A stretch of 64,000 nucleotides of DNA from NCBI RefSeq assembly GCF_010183535.1, contig NC_071332.1, positions 2,914,001 to 2,978,000 of the forward strand. Reading direction: 5' to 3'. Source of the DNA: Caenorhabditis remanei. Taxonomy: Eukaryota; Nematoda; Chromadorea; Rhabditida; Rhabditidae. Under the pieces are notes generated by a model, which searched no databases, was not told where the DNA came from, and saw only the letters and a list, made by a program, of their open reading frames with translations. Of this stretch, positions 22,351 through 31,669 are shown one piece after another (position 1 is the first letter of the stretch; each line of letters opens with the position of its first letter). The position numbers and the translations under genes are program-made.

Positions 22351-23159
22351 TGTCAATTTTAAATATTTATTTGTTTTGTTGACCACGACTCCTGGTACTT
22401 GAGAAAAATGGGATGAAAGTTTTGACTCAGGTTTTGAAAAAGTTTGATTTGAGCCCAGATTCGAAGGATTAAAAACAGTCGTAACTCACTTCATTTTGAT
22501 TATACAGCGATTTTGAATACAAATTCAGAATTTTCACGTCTTCAGCTTTTCTATGATACTAATATCAAGTAAATCTCTGATTTAAGTCATTTCCTGGATA
22601 GGTTTAGAAAAATAAAATTTTCAAAATTTTGATTTTTTGACCTGAAATTTTTTTATTTTGGATGTGATTTTTTCTAGCATAAATATACCAATTTTAACTT
22701 GAAATAACTTATTAAAGAAGCTGAAGACGTGAGAATTTTGAATCTGTTTTAAAAAATTGAAAATTGTTATAAATGGACCGAGATTCGAGGGTTTTAGTTT
22801 TGAGTAAGGGTGGCTCGCAACTGGAAATAGTCTATTCACTGTATCTCGGTTCATATTAGTCGTAGTTCAAATTTGAAAGCATATTCAGAATCCTCACGTC
22901 TTCAGCTTTTTAATCACATAATTTTCAAACTGATAACTATTTTTCATTCATGAACAACTGATTGTTAAAGTTTTTCATACAAAAATTATAATTTGGAAAA
23001 ATGAAGTCCTGCTGTATTCATGATCAGGGGGCGGTCTGAAAAGAAATTAAATTGAGAAACTGGTATAATTAAAAAGCTGTCGTCGTGAGAGTTCTGAATC
23101 TGTATTCAAATTTAAACTAGGACAAAAATGAACCAAGATACAGGATGTTTAGTCTCACT
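22351..23159. repeat. Dispersed relatives of the satellite monomer
   Basis: Several isolated words such as GAGAATTTTGAATCTGTTTT, CAGAATCCTCACGTCTTCAG and the GAACCAAGATAC type occur in both orientations. They resemble parts of the 178-bp monomer but are not tandem. Similar blocks are at 24250-24340 and 45160-45940. No gene is seen. Confidence 0.6.
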
Positions 23160-24211
23160 CAGGGAATTTTGGGCAATTCGCCCACCGTTTTGGGCGATTT
23201 GCCCACCAATTGGGCAGGCTTGCCACCACGATGGCGGCAAGGCCGCCCAAATCGAGGGCGAATTGCCCATTTTATGTTGTTTCTAGCGTGCGCTTCGCTT
23301 GCTCCCCTCGTCGCAATATATTCATTTAGTGAAAAACAGAAGAAAATTTATGGATTTAATCAGCATTTATTAATTTGTTCAAAATTACAAAATCAAAATC
23401 AAAAATATGAATGTGAGAAGAGTTGGTGAACGAAGAAAGGGTTAGAAGGAAACAAGTTATATATGAGTAGTGGAGAGAACTGTTGGCAGGAGGTGTTTCG
23501 ACGTTTCATAATAACGAGAAGTTTTCGGCGAATGACCTGAAATGATATTTATAATAGTAGAATTCGTTAGTAGCAGCAGTGATCCTCGTCTTCGAAAAGA
23601 TTTCGCTTTTCATCATAACACTTGTATTAAGAGACGGTTTAGCGAAGGGAGACGTCGAATCATGAGCTGTCGTGTCCACTATAAGATAACTTACTTGAAT
23701 GAGTCAACTCCATGTGGCTAGCATCAGAAAATCGAAGTGCTGGCAATCAGATCAATAGCTGGCGGTTAGAAGTTCCGTAGATAGACGGTTTTTATTTCCA
23801 TCGAACAAGTGTTCTGAAGTCCCAAATTATTTTCTTCTGAATTAATAAGTTTTTTTCACTTACGAATATCTCCTTTACTTTCGAATAGCATCTTTTCTGG
23901 TATTTTAAAAACATGCATTTGATAGAATAGTGTATTTAAACGAATAAATTAAAATAATAAATGACGCAGCAAAAAATTTGATGATTTTTAGAGTGCAGTA
24001 GAGCGCATGTTTATAAAGTGGGCGAATTGCCCTACAAATGGGCAACTTGCCCTACTCCATCCTCACGCACACCCCCACTTCTTCCACCCCACCCTTGCCC
24101 AACTCTTGCCCAACCCTCGCCCAGTGGGCAACCTGCCCAAAGTGAGGGCTATTCGCCGAAAATAGAGGCAAAATGCCGGCAAGGCGCCAAACCCTCGCTT
24201 AAAATTCCCTG
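23160..24211. mobile_element. Non-autonomous element with CAGGGAATTTT inverted ends
   Basis: The left end CAGGGAATTTTGGGC and the right end AAAATTCCCTG are inverted repeats; the match can be extended by CT to CTCAGGGAATTTT. Subterminal GGGCAATTCGCCC/GGGCGAATTGCCC words repeat at both ends. The interior (23280-24010) is A/T-rich and has no transposase frame. CAGGG ends suggest hAT, but no clean 8-bp duplication is visible; the flanks TAGTCTCA and CAGTCACG agree at only five positions, so the copy is old or the ends are mis-set. Confidence 0.65.
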
Positions 24212-24707
24212 AGCAGTCACGATTTCCAGCTACTGGGCACTGAAACTTTAGACTAAAACCTTGGTATCTCGGCTCAATTCAACATTTTTCCAAATCTGAA
24301 AACAGATTCAAAATCCTCACGTCTCCAGCTTTCCAACCATGCTACTCTATCTTAGACATTGCTAAGTTAGACCGCCACCCAGGTACAAAAACTAACCCCC
24401 ACGTCTTCACCGCCCTGCCATATGAAGGAAGACATCAACAACAACAACCTGTTTTATTTTCTCTCTTCCTCTCTAATTCTCTCTACTTTCCACACTACTT
24501 CCGTACAGTCAGTCACCCTTTTTTTCTCTAGAACTCTCCTATTTCTTTAGTTTGTCTTGTGATTCGATTTGCATGTTCAAACATACGATTTTTTTGAAAA
24601 TTTTTGAATTTTTATAACTTGCAAATAGCATAGATCAGCACCATCAGAAAACTGTACTGCCCTTATATTAGAGAATTTTTGTTCCAGACATGTCTTTCCA
24701 GTAGATC
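24212..24707 (+). promoter_or_regulatory. Presumed 5' region of the SLC46-like gene
   Basis: A satellite-related fragment lies at 24240-24340, then a CT-rich stretch at 24450-24540. Two 3' splice acceptors follow: TGTTCCAG ending at 24687 and CTTTCCAG ending at 24701, the latter 6 bases before the ATG. Between them, ATG at 24690 opens a four-codon frame closed by TAG. Confidence 0.4.
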
Positions 24708-27700
24708 ATGGACAACAATTCCCATGTCCAACCGGTCCGTCGGAGACTGGAATCCGAGCAGGCCGACCCGCCACAGTCGGAAATTTCAATGTCTGTGGTG
24801 ACAGATGATACGAGGCTCTTTTCGGTGAGTCTTCTTGATTTTTTAATAGTAAAAAGTGAAATCTCTGTGATCAAAGAAGAGACGCAGAGAAGTTGGACAC
24901 TCTAGCTTCTCTGCGTCTCTATTCCTCTTTCCCTCTCTTCTTCAGTACGCTACCTTTAAAGGCGTATATCTCGAAAACTAAAAATGCAATCAAAAAGTTG
25001 TCAACTGCAAAAATATAGCCCTAATTTTAATCTTTATTTTTGTAATTAACAACTTTTTGATAGCTATTCACGTTTTCGAGATGTAATACTTCAAACTAGA
25101 TAGACGAGAAACGAAGGAAGCACTCTAGCTTCTCTGCGTCTCCCTCTTTCTCCTTCTCTCTGCTACTCTATCTTCTAAGGCGCATATCTCAAAAGCGTGA
25201 ATAGCTATCAAAAAATTTTCAACTACAAAAATGAAGAGCTAGATTTGATCTACACAACCATTGTAAATTTCAAGCAATTTAAACAAAATTGGCGATGTTA
25301 CAACGCTTTAAATTTTGAGTATTTTTACCAAAATTTTCGAAAATTTCAAGTTTTCAAACCTTCGTATCTCGAAACTTAATAACAATGTGCTTACCAAATT
25401 TACATATTTCAAACAGTCGATTTCAAGTTTTTCAACGGCTTATTAAAAAGCGTTCCTATCTGAATAGTAAGATTTTCACAACCGCGCTCTACCGTAATCG
25501 CTTTAAGGCTGCAATCGGTAGAGCGCGGTTGCAATGAGAGTGTCGTGATAATAGCTGAATGCTTTAAAAAAGTAATTTAGAAACCTTGGAAACATTGAAA
25601 TTCATAATTCTGACTTTTCTGAAATGTTGCAGGTCAGTATTTATCCATTCCAATATATTTTTCAATTAGTTATTTTTCCAAGACATCAGTTCCACTTTGT
25701 CTAGAACATTATGATTCACATTTTTCTTATCAACTTTTACTTAAAGAAATTATGTCTTATAACATTTAATTATACTATTAAAAATGAGAGTCACAGTTTG
25801 GTCACACATTTTAATAATTTTTGCTGCAGATGAATTCTTTGAAACTGTTTGAGTCAATATTTATCTAAAGTTTTCCTTTGAAGCCTAATATCTCGAAAAC
25901 GTGAGTAGCTATTAAAAAGTTGTCAACTACAAAAATGTAGATCAAATATAGAGCTTCATTTTTGTAGTTGACAACTTTTTGATAGCTCCGCTCACTTTTG
26001 AGATATGCGTCTTTAAAGAGAGAGTAGCAGAGAGAGGGGGAGACGCAGAGACGCGTAGGCGACCTCCTCTTTCCGCACGCTCTCTCACCTATCAAATACA
26101 CCTACTTTAAAGCCTTATATCTCGAAAACGTGAATAGCTATCGAAAAGTTGTCAACTACAAAAATGTAGCCCTATTTTTGATCTACACAACAATTATAAA
26201 TTTGGTTAGGCTCGACCAACATAATGTGCTGTAACGGGCTCTCAAATTCGGTAAATTTTTAACCTAAAGACACAAACCATAAAATGTATACCTCTCCTTT
26301 CATGTCACAATGAAACGTATTTAAACCAGCAAAACATAGATCAGGCACACATTTTTGAAAAAATTGTATATATAGATACATACACCCTTAATCCGGCTTA
26401 AAAAAGGAACGCTTTCATTTCCGGTAGGTCAAAAATCGAAATGCACTTATGTATCTAATGAGAAAAACCAAATAAATGACTCACATTGGCTCTGACTCCG
26501 CCCCCTTTTTTGGCTGCAGCGGCTCTCACCCTCTGCCGTCTAGTGTCGTTGTCTCAAATAAGTTTTATTTGCTTTTCAACTTTTTGGCACACATACACAC
26601 ACACGTTGCTCTCCCAAATTACTTTTGAACTCTATTCTCTCATGATACCACTAAGACAATTGAATAATGATGGCAGGGAGTTTAAGGTAAAATATAATGT
26701 ATACATACTAACCTTTCCCAAAAATGTGTGCCTGATGTTTTAATAGATTAATTCTGGCATAAAAATTGTGACGGTTTGTTTCAATGGAGTGAAGAAGTTC
26801 TAGTTGAAAATTGGCCAACTTTGAGAGCAATGTCCAGCTTAACCAAATTTATATTGGTTGTGTAGATCAAGTCTAGGGCTATATTTTTGTAGTTGGAAGC
26901 TTTTTAATAGCTATTCACGCGTTTGAGATATGAGGCTTTCCCTGCGTCTCCCCTCTCCCTCCTTCTCTCTGCTACTCTAACTTTAAAAGCGCATATCTCA
27001 AAAGTGGGCGGAGCTATCAAAAAGTTGTCAACTACAAAAGTAAAGCTCTATTCTTGCTCTACATTTTTGTTGTTGACAACTTTTTGATAGCTCCGCCCAC
27101 TTTTGAGATATGCGATTTTAAAAGTAGGTGTATGGGGGGGGGGGTTTCCTAGGAGATTAGTAGGATGAGAGACGGGGGGATGAGAAAGTTGAAAAGAAAA
27201 CGTGATTTCTTTTTCCAGGTGCGTCGACGGCCGACACTTTATGCACTCAATGAGAATAAGAGTATTTGGTGGTGAGTGGAGGAAAACTTATCAGAATTGA
27301 AACGGACCGGAAATTCAGTACTGAAAAAATTCGAAAAAAAATTTTTTTTTTTTTGAGGATTTTTTTTTTGAAAAAAACTCTTTTAGACTGATTTTTTGTA
27401 GGGTTTAAAGGTTTTCGAGGAATATATTTAAGAAAAAAGAACCGAAAATTTTCATAAATTAAATTTTGGCAAAAAAAAAAGTTTGTAGTGAAAAGCCGAG
27501 TTGGGTCTGGCCGCAACTTTTTCGGATTTTTTTTCAAACGTTATATCTCAAAAACTAAGGATGCTATCAAAAAATAGTTAACTACAAAAATGTAGCCCTA
27601 TTTGTGATCTACATTTTTGTAGTTGACAACTTTTTGATAGCTATCGACGCTTTTGAGATATGCACCTTTAAAGGTAGGGAGTGAGAGAGCATGCAAAAAG

Positions 27701-30700
27701 GGGGAGGGTGTTTAGCTTCCCTCCTTATGATTCTGCCACCGATCTTTAAAGGCGCATATCTCAATAGTGGGCAGAGCTATCAAAAAGCGGTCAACTACAA
27801 AAATGTAGCCCTAGTTGTGATCTACACAACCAATATACCATTGAGGCTCTCAAAATCTTCTTCCAGCTGCCCGATAAATGTCGAGCCCATTCTCTTTCTC
27901 GTCACGTGCGGATTTGGTCTCATGGCCACCAACAACTCTCTCTTCACCTACTGGGCAAGATGTGTTCAGATAGCTCAAGAGCACAAAGAGCTCTCTCACA
28001 ATGCCACGTACACGTGTGCTTCGATAGCCACGTATAACGGAACATTGCAAGATGACGTGGAGAAGGATATAGCTAACACGAAGATTTATTTGCAGGTGCG
28101 TAATAAGACTTCTTTTACGCTGCGAGCTCACTGACTCACTCGCTGCGAGTTTTCAGTATTCACACTGCGAGCTCACTGACTCACTCGCTGCGAGTTTACA
28201 GTATTCACGCTGCGAGCTCACTGACTCACTCGCTGCGAGTTTTCAGTATTCACGTTGCTGCGAGCTCACTAGCTATTTGCTATCTTGACGCCGCGAGCTC
28301 ACTGGCTACCTGCAATTTTGACTCTGCGAGTTGACTGCTGCCCTGCTTGCTTGACGCTGCGAGTTTCCAGTATTCACGCTGCGAGCTCATTGGATACCTG
28401 CTATTTTGACGCTGCGAGCTCACTTGCTACCTGCTATTTTAAGGCTGCGAGTTTCCGGTTTCACGCTGCGAGTAGCCCGCGTTTTTTGTACTGACGCTTC
28501 GAACTCATTACCTATTTTTCAAGCTGCGAGCTCGCTCCGAGACTTCATTTCAAAAATTTCAAAAATTCCAGATCTTCGGCACAATCCCCACTCTAATCGT
28601 CTCTCCACTAATTGGAAATTGGTCGGATAAAAACGGAAGAAAACCACCACTTCTGTTCTCCCTATTCGGTTTGGTCCTCAATAACTTTCTACTTCTGTGT
28701 GCCACTCTTACCTACGAGTCCATCAATGTCTACTACTGGTTTTTTGTCTCTGAAGTGTTACTCGGGTTGTTTGGAGGCGGAGCTGCCACGTTTTCAACAA
28801 CTCTTGCGATTGTTACGGATGATTGTAGGCACAAGTTGAAACCGGTGAGTTTTTAAAGGTTTTATGGGGAAAATCTTGTGTTTTTTTCCACAACTTGTGT
28901 GTTCCAGGGCTCCTCAACCGTTCCCTTCCGTGTCGGTTTGGCCTCCTTCATCCAATCGATCGGAATGCTCAGTGGAACTCTCATCGTTTCAATTCTAGCA
29001 GTTCCAGCTATCATCTCAGTGGAACGACACGCATTGAGCTACACGAAATGCGCATTTATACGTGAGAGTGTCTTCTAAGCCACGCCCCCTTTATACCAAA
29101 AGATTTTCAGAGACTGGATTGTCACTGATCGCTTTGATCTACGCGATCTTCTTCGTCAGAGAGACACATTTTCCGAAACGAGAAGATTTCAGTTATAATC
29201 AATTTGATGACAACGAGGAGGGGGTTATGGATGAAGAGGAATTGCCTCCGAAGCCCAGAGGAATCCGTCAATTGACCACGTATCTGGAGAATGTGTTTGG
29301 TGTTTTGACGGTTAGACGACCCGGATGGACGCGGTTGTGTCTTTGTGTCTCGTTGGCATTCGTTTTTATCGAGTTTTTGTCGTTTGGTAAGTTTATATGA
29401 AGAATGGGCGAAGCTATCAAAAAGTTGTTAACTACAAAAATGTAGATCAAATTCTGGGCTATATTTTTGTAGTTGACAACTTTTTGATAGCTCTTCACGC
29501 TTTCGAGATATGCGCCTTCAAAGTCAGACAAGAAAAATTGAGCTGTAAGGAGACGCAGAGAAGTTATACAGTCTAGCTTCTCTGCGTCTCTTTGTCTCTT
29601 AACCTAAAGTGTCACGGTTTGGAAAGCGGATATCTCAAATATAGGCGGGGCTACCTAAACATTGTTAACTGCAAAATTAGAGATCTAGTTTTGATCTACA
29701 TTTTATCAGTTGACAATTTTTTGACAGCTCCGACCACTCTTGAGATATGACGGCTTCAAAGTTGGATAACCGACATTCAGAAAGTGCAAAAGTTTCAAAG
29801 TTAAGAAAAAAGAGACGCAGAGAAAATAGACAGTCTAGCTTCTCTGCGCGCTCTTCCTCTCTCGCTTTTGACTGTGCAACTTTTGAAGCGTTGTATCTCA
29901 AAAGTGGGCGGAGCTACTTTAAAACTGTCAACTGCAAAAATGTAGAGCTAATTTTGATCTACATTTTTGTAATTGACAACTTTTTGATAGCTCCGCCCAC
30001 TCTTGAGATACAAGTCGTCAAACGCAACTTCAAGGCGAGAGACGGAGAGAAACGATGGTGTCTTCTTTCTCTGCGTCTCTCCACCTCTCCTCTCAACATC
30101 AAGCGCGCATATCTCAAAAACGTAATTGTCAACTACAAAAATGTAGCCCTATTTTTGATCTACAAAACCATACTAATTTCCAGACCCAGCACTCCTGCTC
30201 CTCCTCGTCAAACGTCTCCCATTCGCGTGGAACGACAAACTCTTCAGTTATTTCACCGTGACACGTGGCTTGGTCAGCTCACTCGGAATGGTTCTCTGCC
30301 CGATTCTTCTTACTTTTTGTCATTGGCTCGGCAAGGATTCGCTGTTAATTATTGCAGCGTTGGCATCCTCCGCAGCGACTTCATTTCTCACCGCATTTGC
30401 TACACGGACTGAGCATATCTTCTACAGTAAGACTGGACTCACCAGTGCCCTTCTAATAGAGTGTGTTTCAGCTTGCGCGTTCGGTTTGATCATGGGCGGT
30501 ATGCAACCAGCGTACCGTTCGTTTTTGCCGAGAATGGTGGCGAAAGAAGAGACGGCGCGTCTTCTCACTGTGGTCTCTATTATCATCTCGTTCTCACCGA
30601 TTCTCTCCTCACTGATATTCAATAACATTTTCAATGCGACACTGACTTGGTGGCCTGGATTCGCGTTTTTTGTTTCCGGATGTTTCCAGTCAAGCGTTTT

Positions 30701-31556
30701 TATCGGGCAGATGTGAGTCACGTCGCTGCGAACTCGCTAGCATTCGGTTTTTTCACGCTGCGAGCTCACTGACTCCACGCTGAGAACTCGCTGCGAGTTT
30801 AGCGTCACCTGCTATCTTGACGCTGCAAGTTAGCAGTAATTACGCTGCGAGCTTACCATCTTCACGCTGCGAGTTTACGCTGCGAGGTTATCATCTTCAC
30901 GGTGCTGCGAGCTTACTACTCACCTGCTTGACGCTGTGAGATTTGTGTATTCACGCTGCAAGTAGCCCACGTTTTTTCCCGTTGCGATCTCCAGGGTGAG
31001 CTTACATGTTAGTTTTCTAGACGCTACGAAAGCTCCCTACGTATTTTGCACGCTGCGAGTTTACGCTGCGAGTTCACTAGCTTCACGCTGCGAGTCCCCA
31101 GAAAATTATCACATTTCACGCTGCGAGAGCTCTATTGTTGCTTTTCTAGACGCTGCGAACAAAATAGTCTGTGAGCTTACTACCTGTTGCCTAACATGAC
31201 GATGCCATTTTGGTTTCATTCACGCTGCGAGTTCACTAATATTGTTTTTCTAGACGCTGCGAACACGTGAACTCACTACCGGTTGACGCTGCGATTTTTG
31301 CAATTTTTCACGCTGCGAGTTGACGCTGCGAGCTACCCTATCTTCAACCAACGCTAGCTCTTTTTCCAGAATAATCCACATGCTAATGCGTCCCCAATGG
31401 GCGCTCGACAAGCAGCTGCGTGCTCGTCGTCTCGACGAATCCGACTCCCCACCTGACACGTCGGATTTCCGTGTGGTGGGGGTACCCGATGTAGAGGAGA
31501 GAAGCATCTCGAATACCGCAGTGGATTCGGATAGCGGGTCGAGGCGGGAAATTTGA
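24708..31556 (+). CDS. SLC46-like major facilitator superfamily transporter
   Basis: Exons are 24708-24824, 27219-27271, 27867-28095, 28572-28844, 28908-29061, 29111-29386, 30184-30712 and 31370-31556, giving 605 aa in frame. About 55 mostly cytosolic N-terminal residues precede TM1 (PILFLVTCGFGLMATNN). A loop with NAT and NGT glycosylation sequons follows. TM2 is then followed by the MFS signature loop GNWSDKNGRKPP at about 148-159. The second half has VKRLPFAWND, a TM pair and GGMQPAYRSFLPRM, as in SLC46 (proton-coupled folate transporter) relatives. The tail is cytosolic, acidic and Ser-rich. The protein most likely moves a small organic solute across the plasma or lysosomal membrane, substrate unknown. 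Introns are full of dispersed and minisatellite repeats. The start follows an acceptor at 24701. Confidence 0.85.
24950..25265. repeat. Dispersed TATCAAAAAGTTGTCAACTA repeats in intron 1
   Basis: Complementary units lie at 24960-25080 and 25180-25260, with a GACGCAGAGAAG / CTTCTCTGCGTCTC partner pair at 24880-24920 and a further CTTCTCTGCGTCTC at 25129. Confidence 0.75.
25478..25535. repeat. GCGCTC mini fold-back
   Basis: ACAACCGCGCTCTACCG and its complement CGGTAGAGCGCGGTTGC enclose a loop of about 24 bases. This is one of many GCGCTC(T/C)ACCG-type mini elements in the window. Confidence 0.7.
25865..26200. repeat. Dispersed TATCAAAAAGTTGTCAACTA repeats in intron 1
   Basis: At least three units in alternating orientation lie within intron 1 of the SLC46-like gene, with a GACGCAGAGACGC word at 26042. 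Confidence 0.75.
26855..27125. repeat. Dispersed TATCAAAAAGTTGTCAACTA repeats in intron 1
   Basis: Complementary units are centred near 27055. An 11-G run follows at 27134-27144. Confidence 0.75.
27295..27525. mobile_element. Diverged interior of the 6436-6766 element family
   Basis: The order CGGAAATTCAGTACTGAAAA, a T-rich run, TTTTTTGTAGGGTTT, TTTTCATAAATTAAATTTT, then TTGTAGTGAAAAG matches the central part of the 6436-6766 element. The CAGACTTG ends and most GGGCC repeats are gone. It lies in intron 2 of the SLC46-like gene. Confidence 0.55.
27535..27840. repeat. Dispersed TATCAAAAAGTTGTCAACTA repeats in intron 2
   Basis: Complementary units run up to 25 bases before the exon 3 acceptor. 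The GATCTACACAACCAATAT stretch sits where the polypyrimidine region would be. Confidence 0.75.
28110..28545 (+). repeat. ACGCTGCGAGCTCACT minisatellite, intron 3
   Basis: About fifteen irregular copies of ACGCTGCGAG(C/T)TCACT fill intron 3 of the SLC46-like gene. The same word fills intron 7 and two introns of the neighbouring minus-strand receptor gene. Confidence 0.85.
29395..30170. repeat. Cluster of TATCAAAAAGTTGTCAACTA fold-back repeats, intron 6
   Basis: Intron 6 (29387-30183) is almost entirely made of these units in alternating orientation (29400, 29465, 29640, 29705, 29890, 29960, 30110). GACGCAGAGAA / CTTCTCTGCG(T/C)(C/G)TC pairs occur between them. Confidence 0.8.
30720..31345 (+). 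repeat. ACGCTGCGAG minisatellite, intron 7
   Basis: Some 20 degenerate copies of CACGCTGCGAG(C/T) with variable spacers fill intron 7 of the SLC46-like gene, in gene-sense orientation. Confidence 0.85.
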
Positions 31557-31645
31557 TCTACACTGACTCTGACTTAATTTTGTTTGTATGTAATTTATGA
31601 GTTTTAATTGTAAGTGATTTCAATTTGAGACGGGTAGTAAAATAT

Positions 31646-31651
31646 TTTATT
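31646..31651 (-). other. Poly(A) signal AATAAA for the first receptor gene
   Basis: On the minus strand AATAAA lies 18 bases after the TAA stop. The convergent SLC46-like gene stops only 113 bp away on the other strand. Confidence 0.6.
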
Positions 31652-31669
31652 CCATATTTTAAAAAAAAC

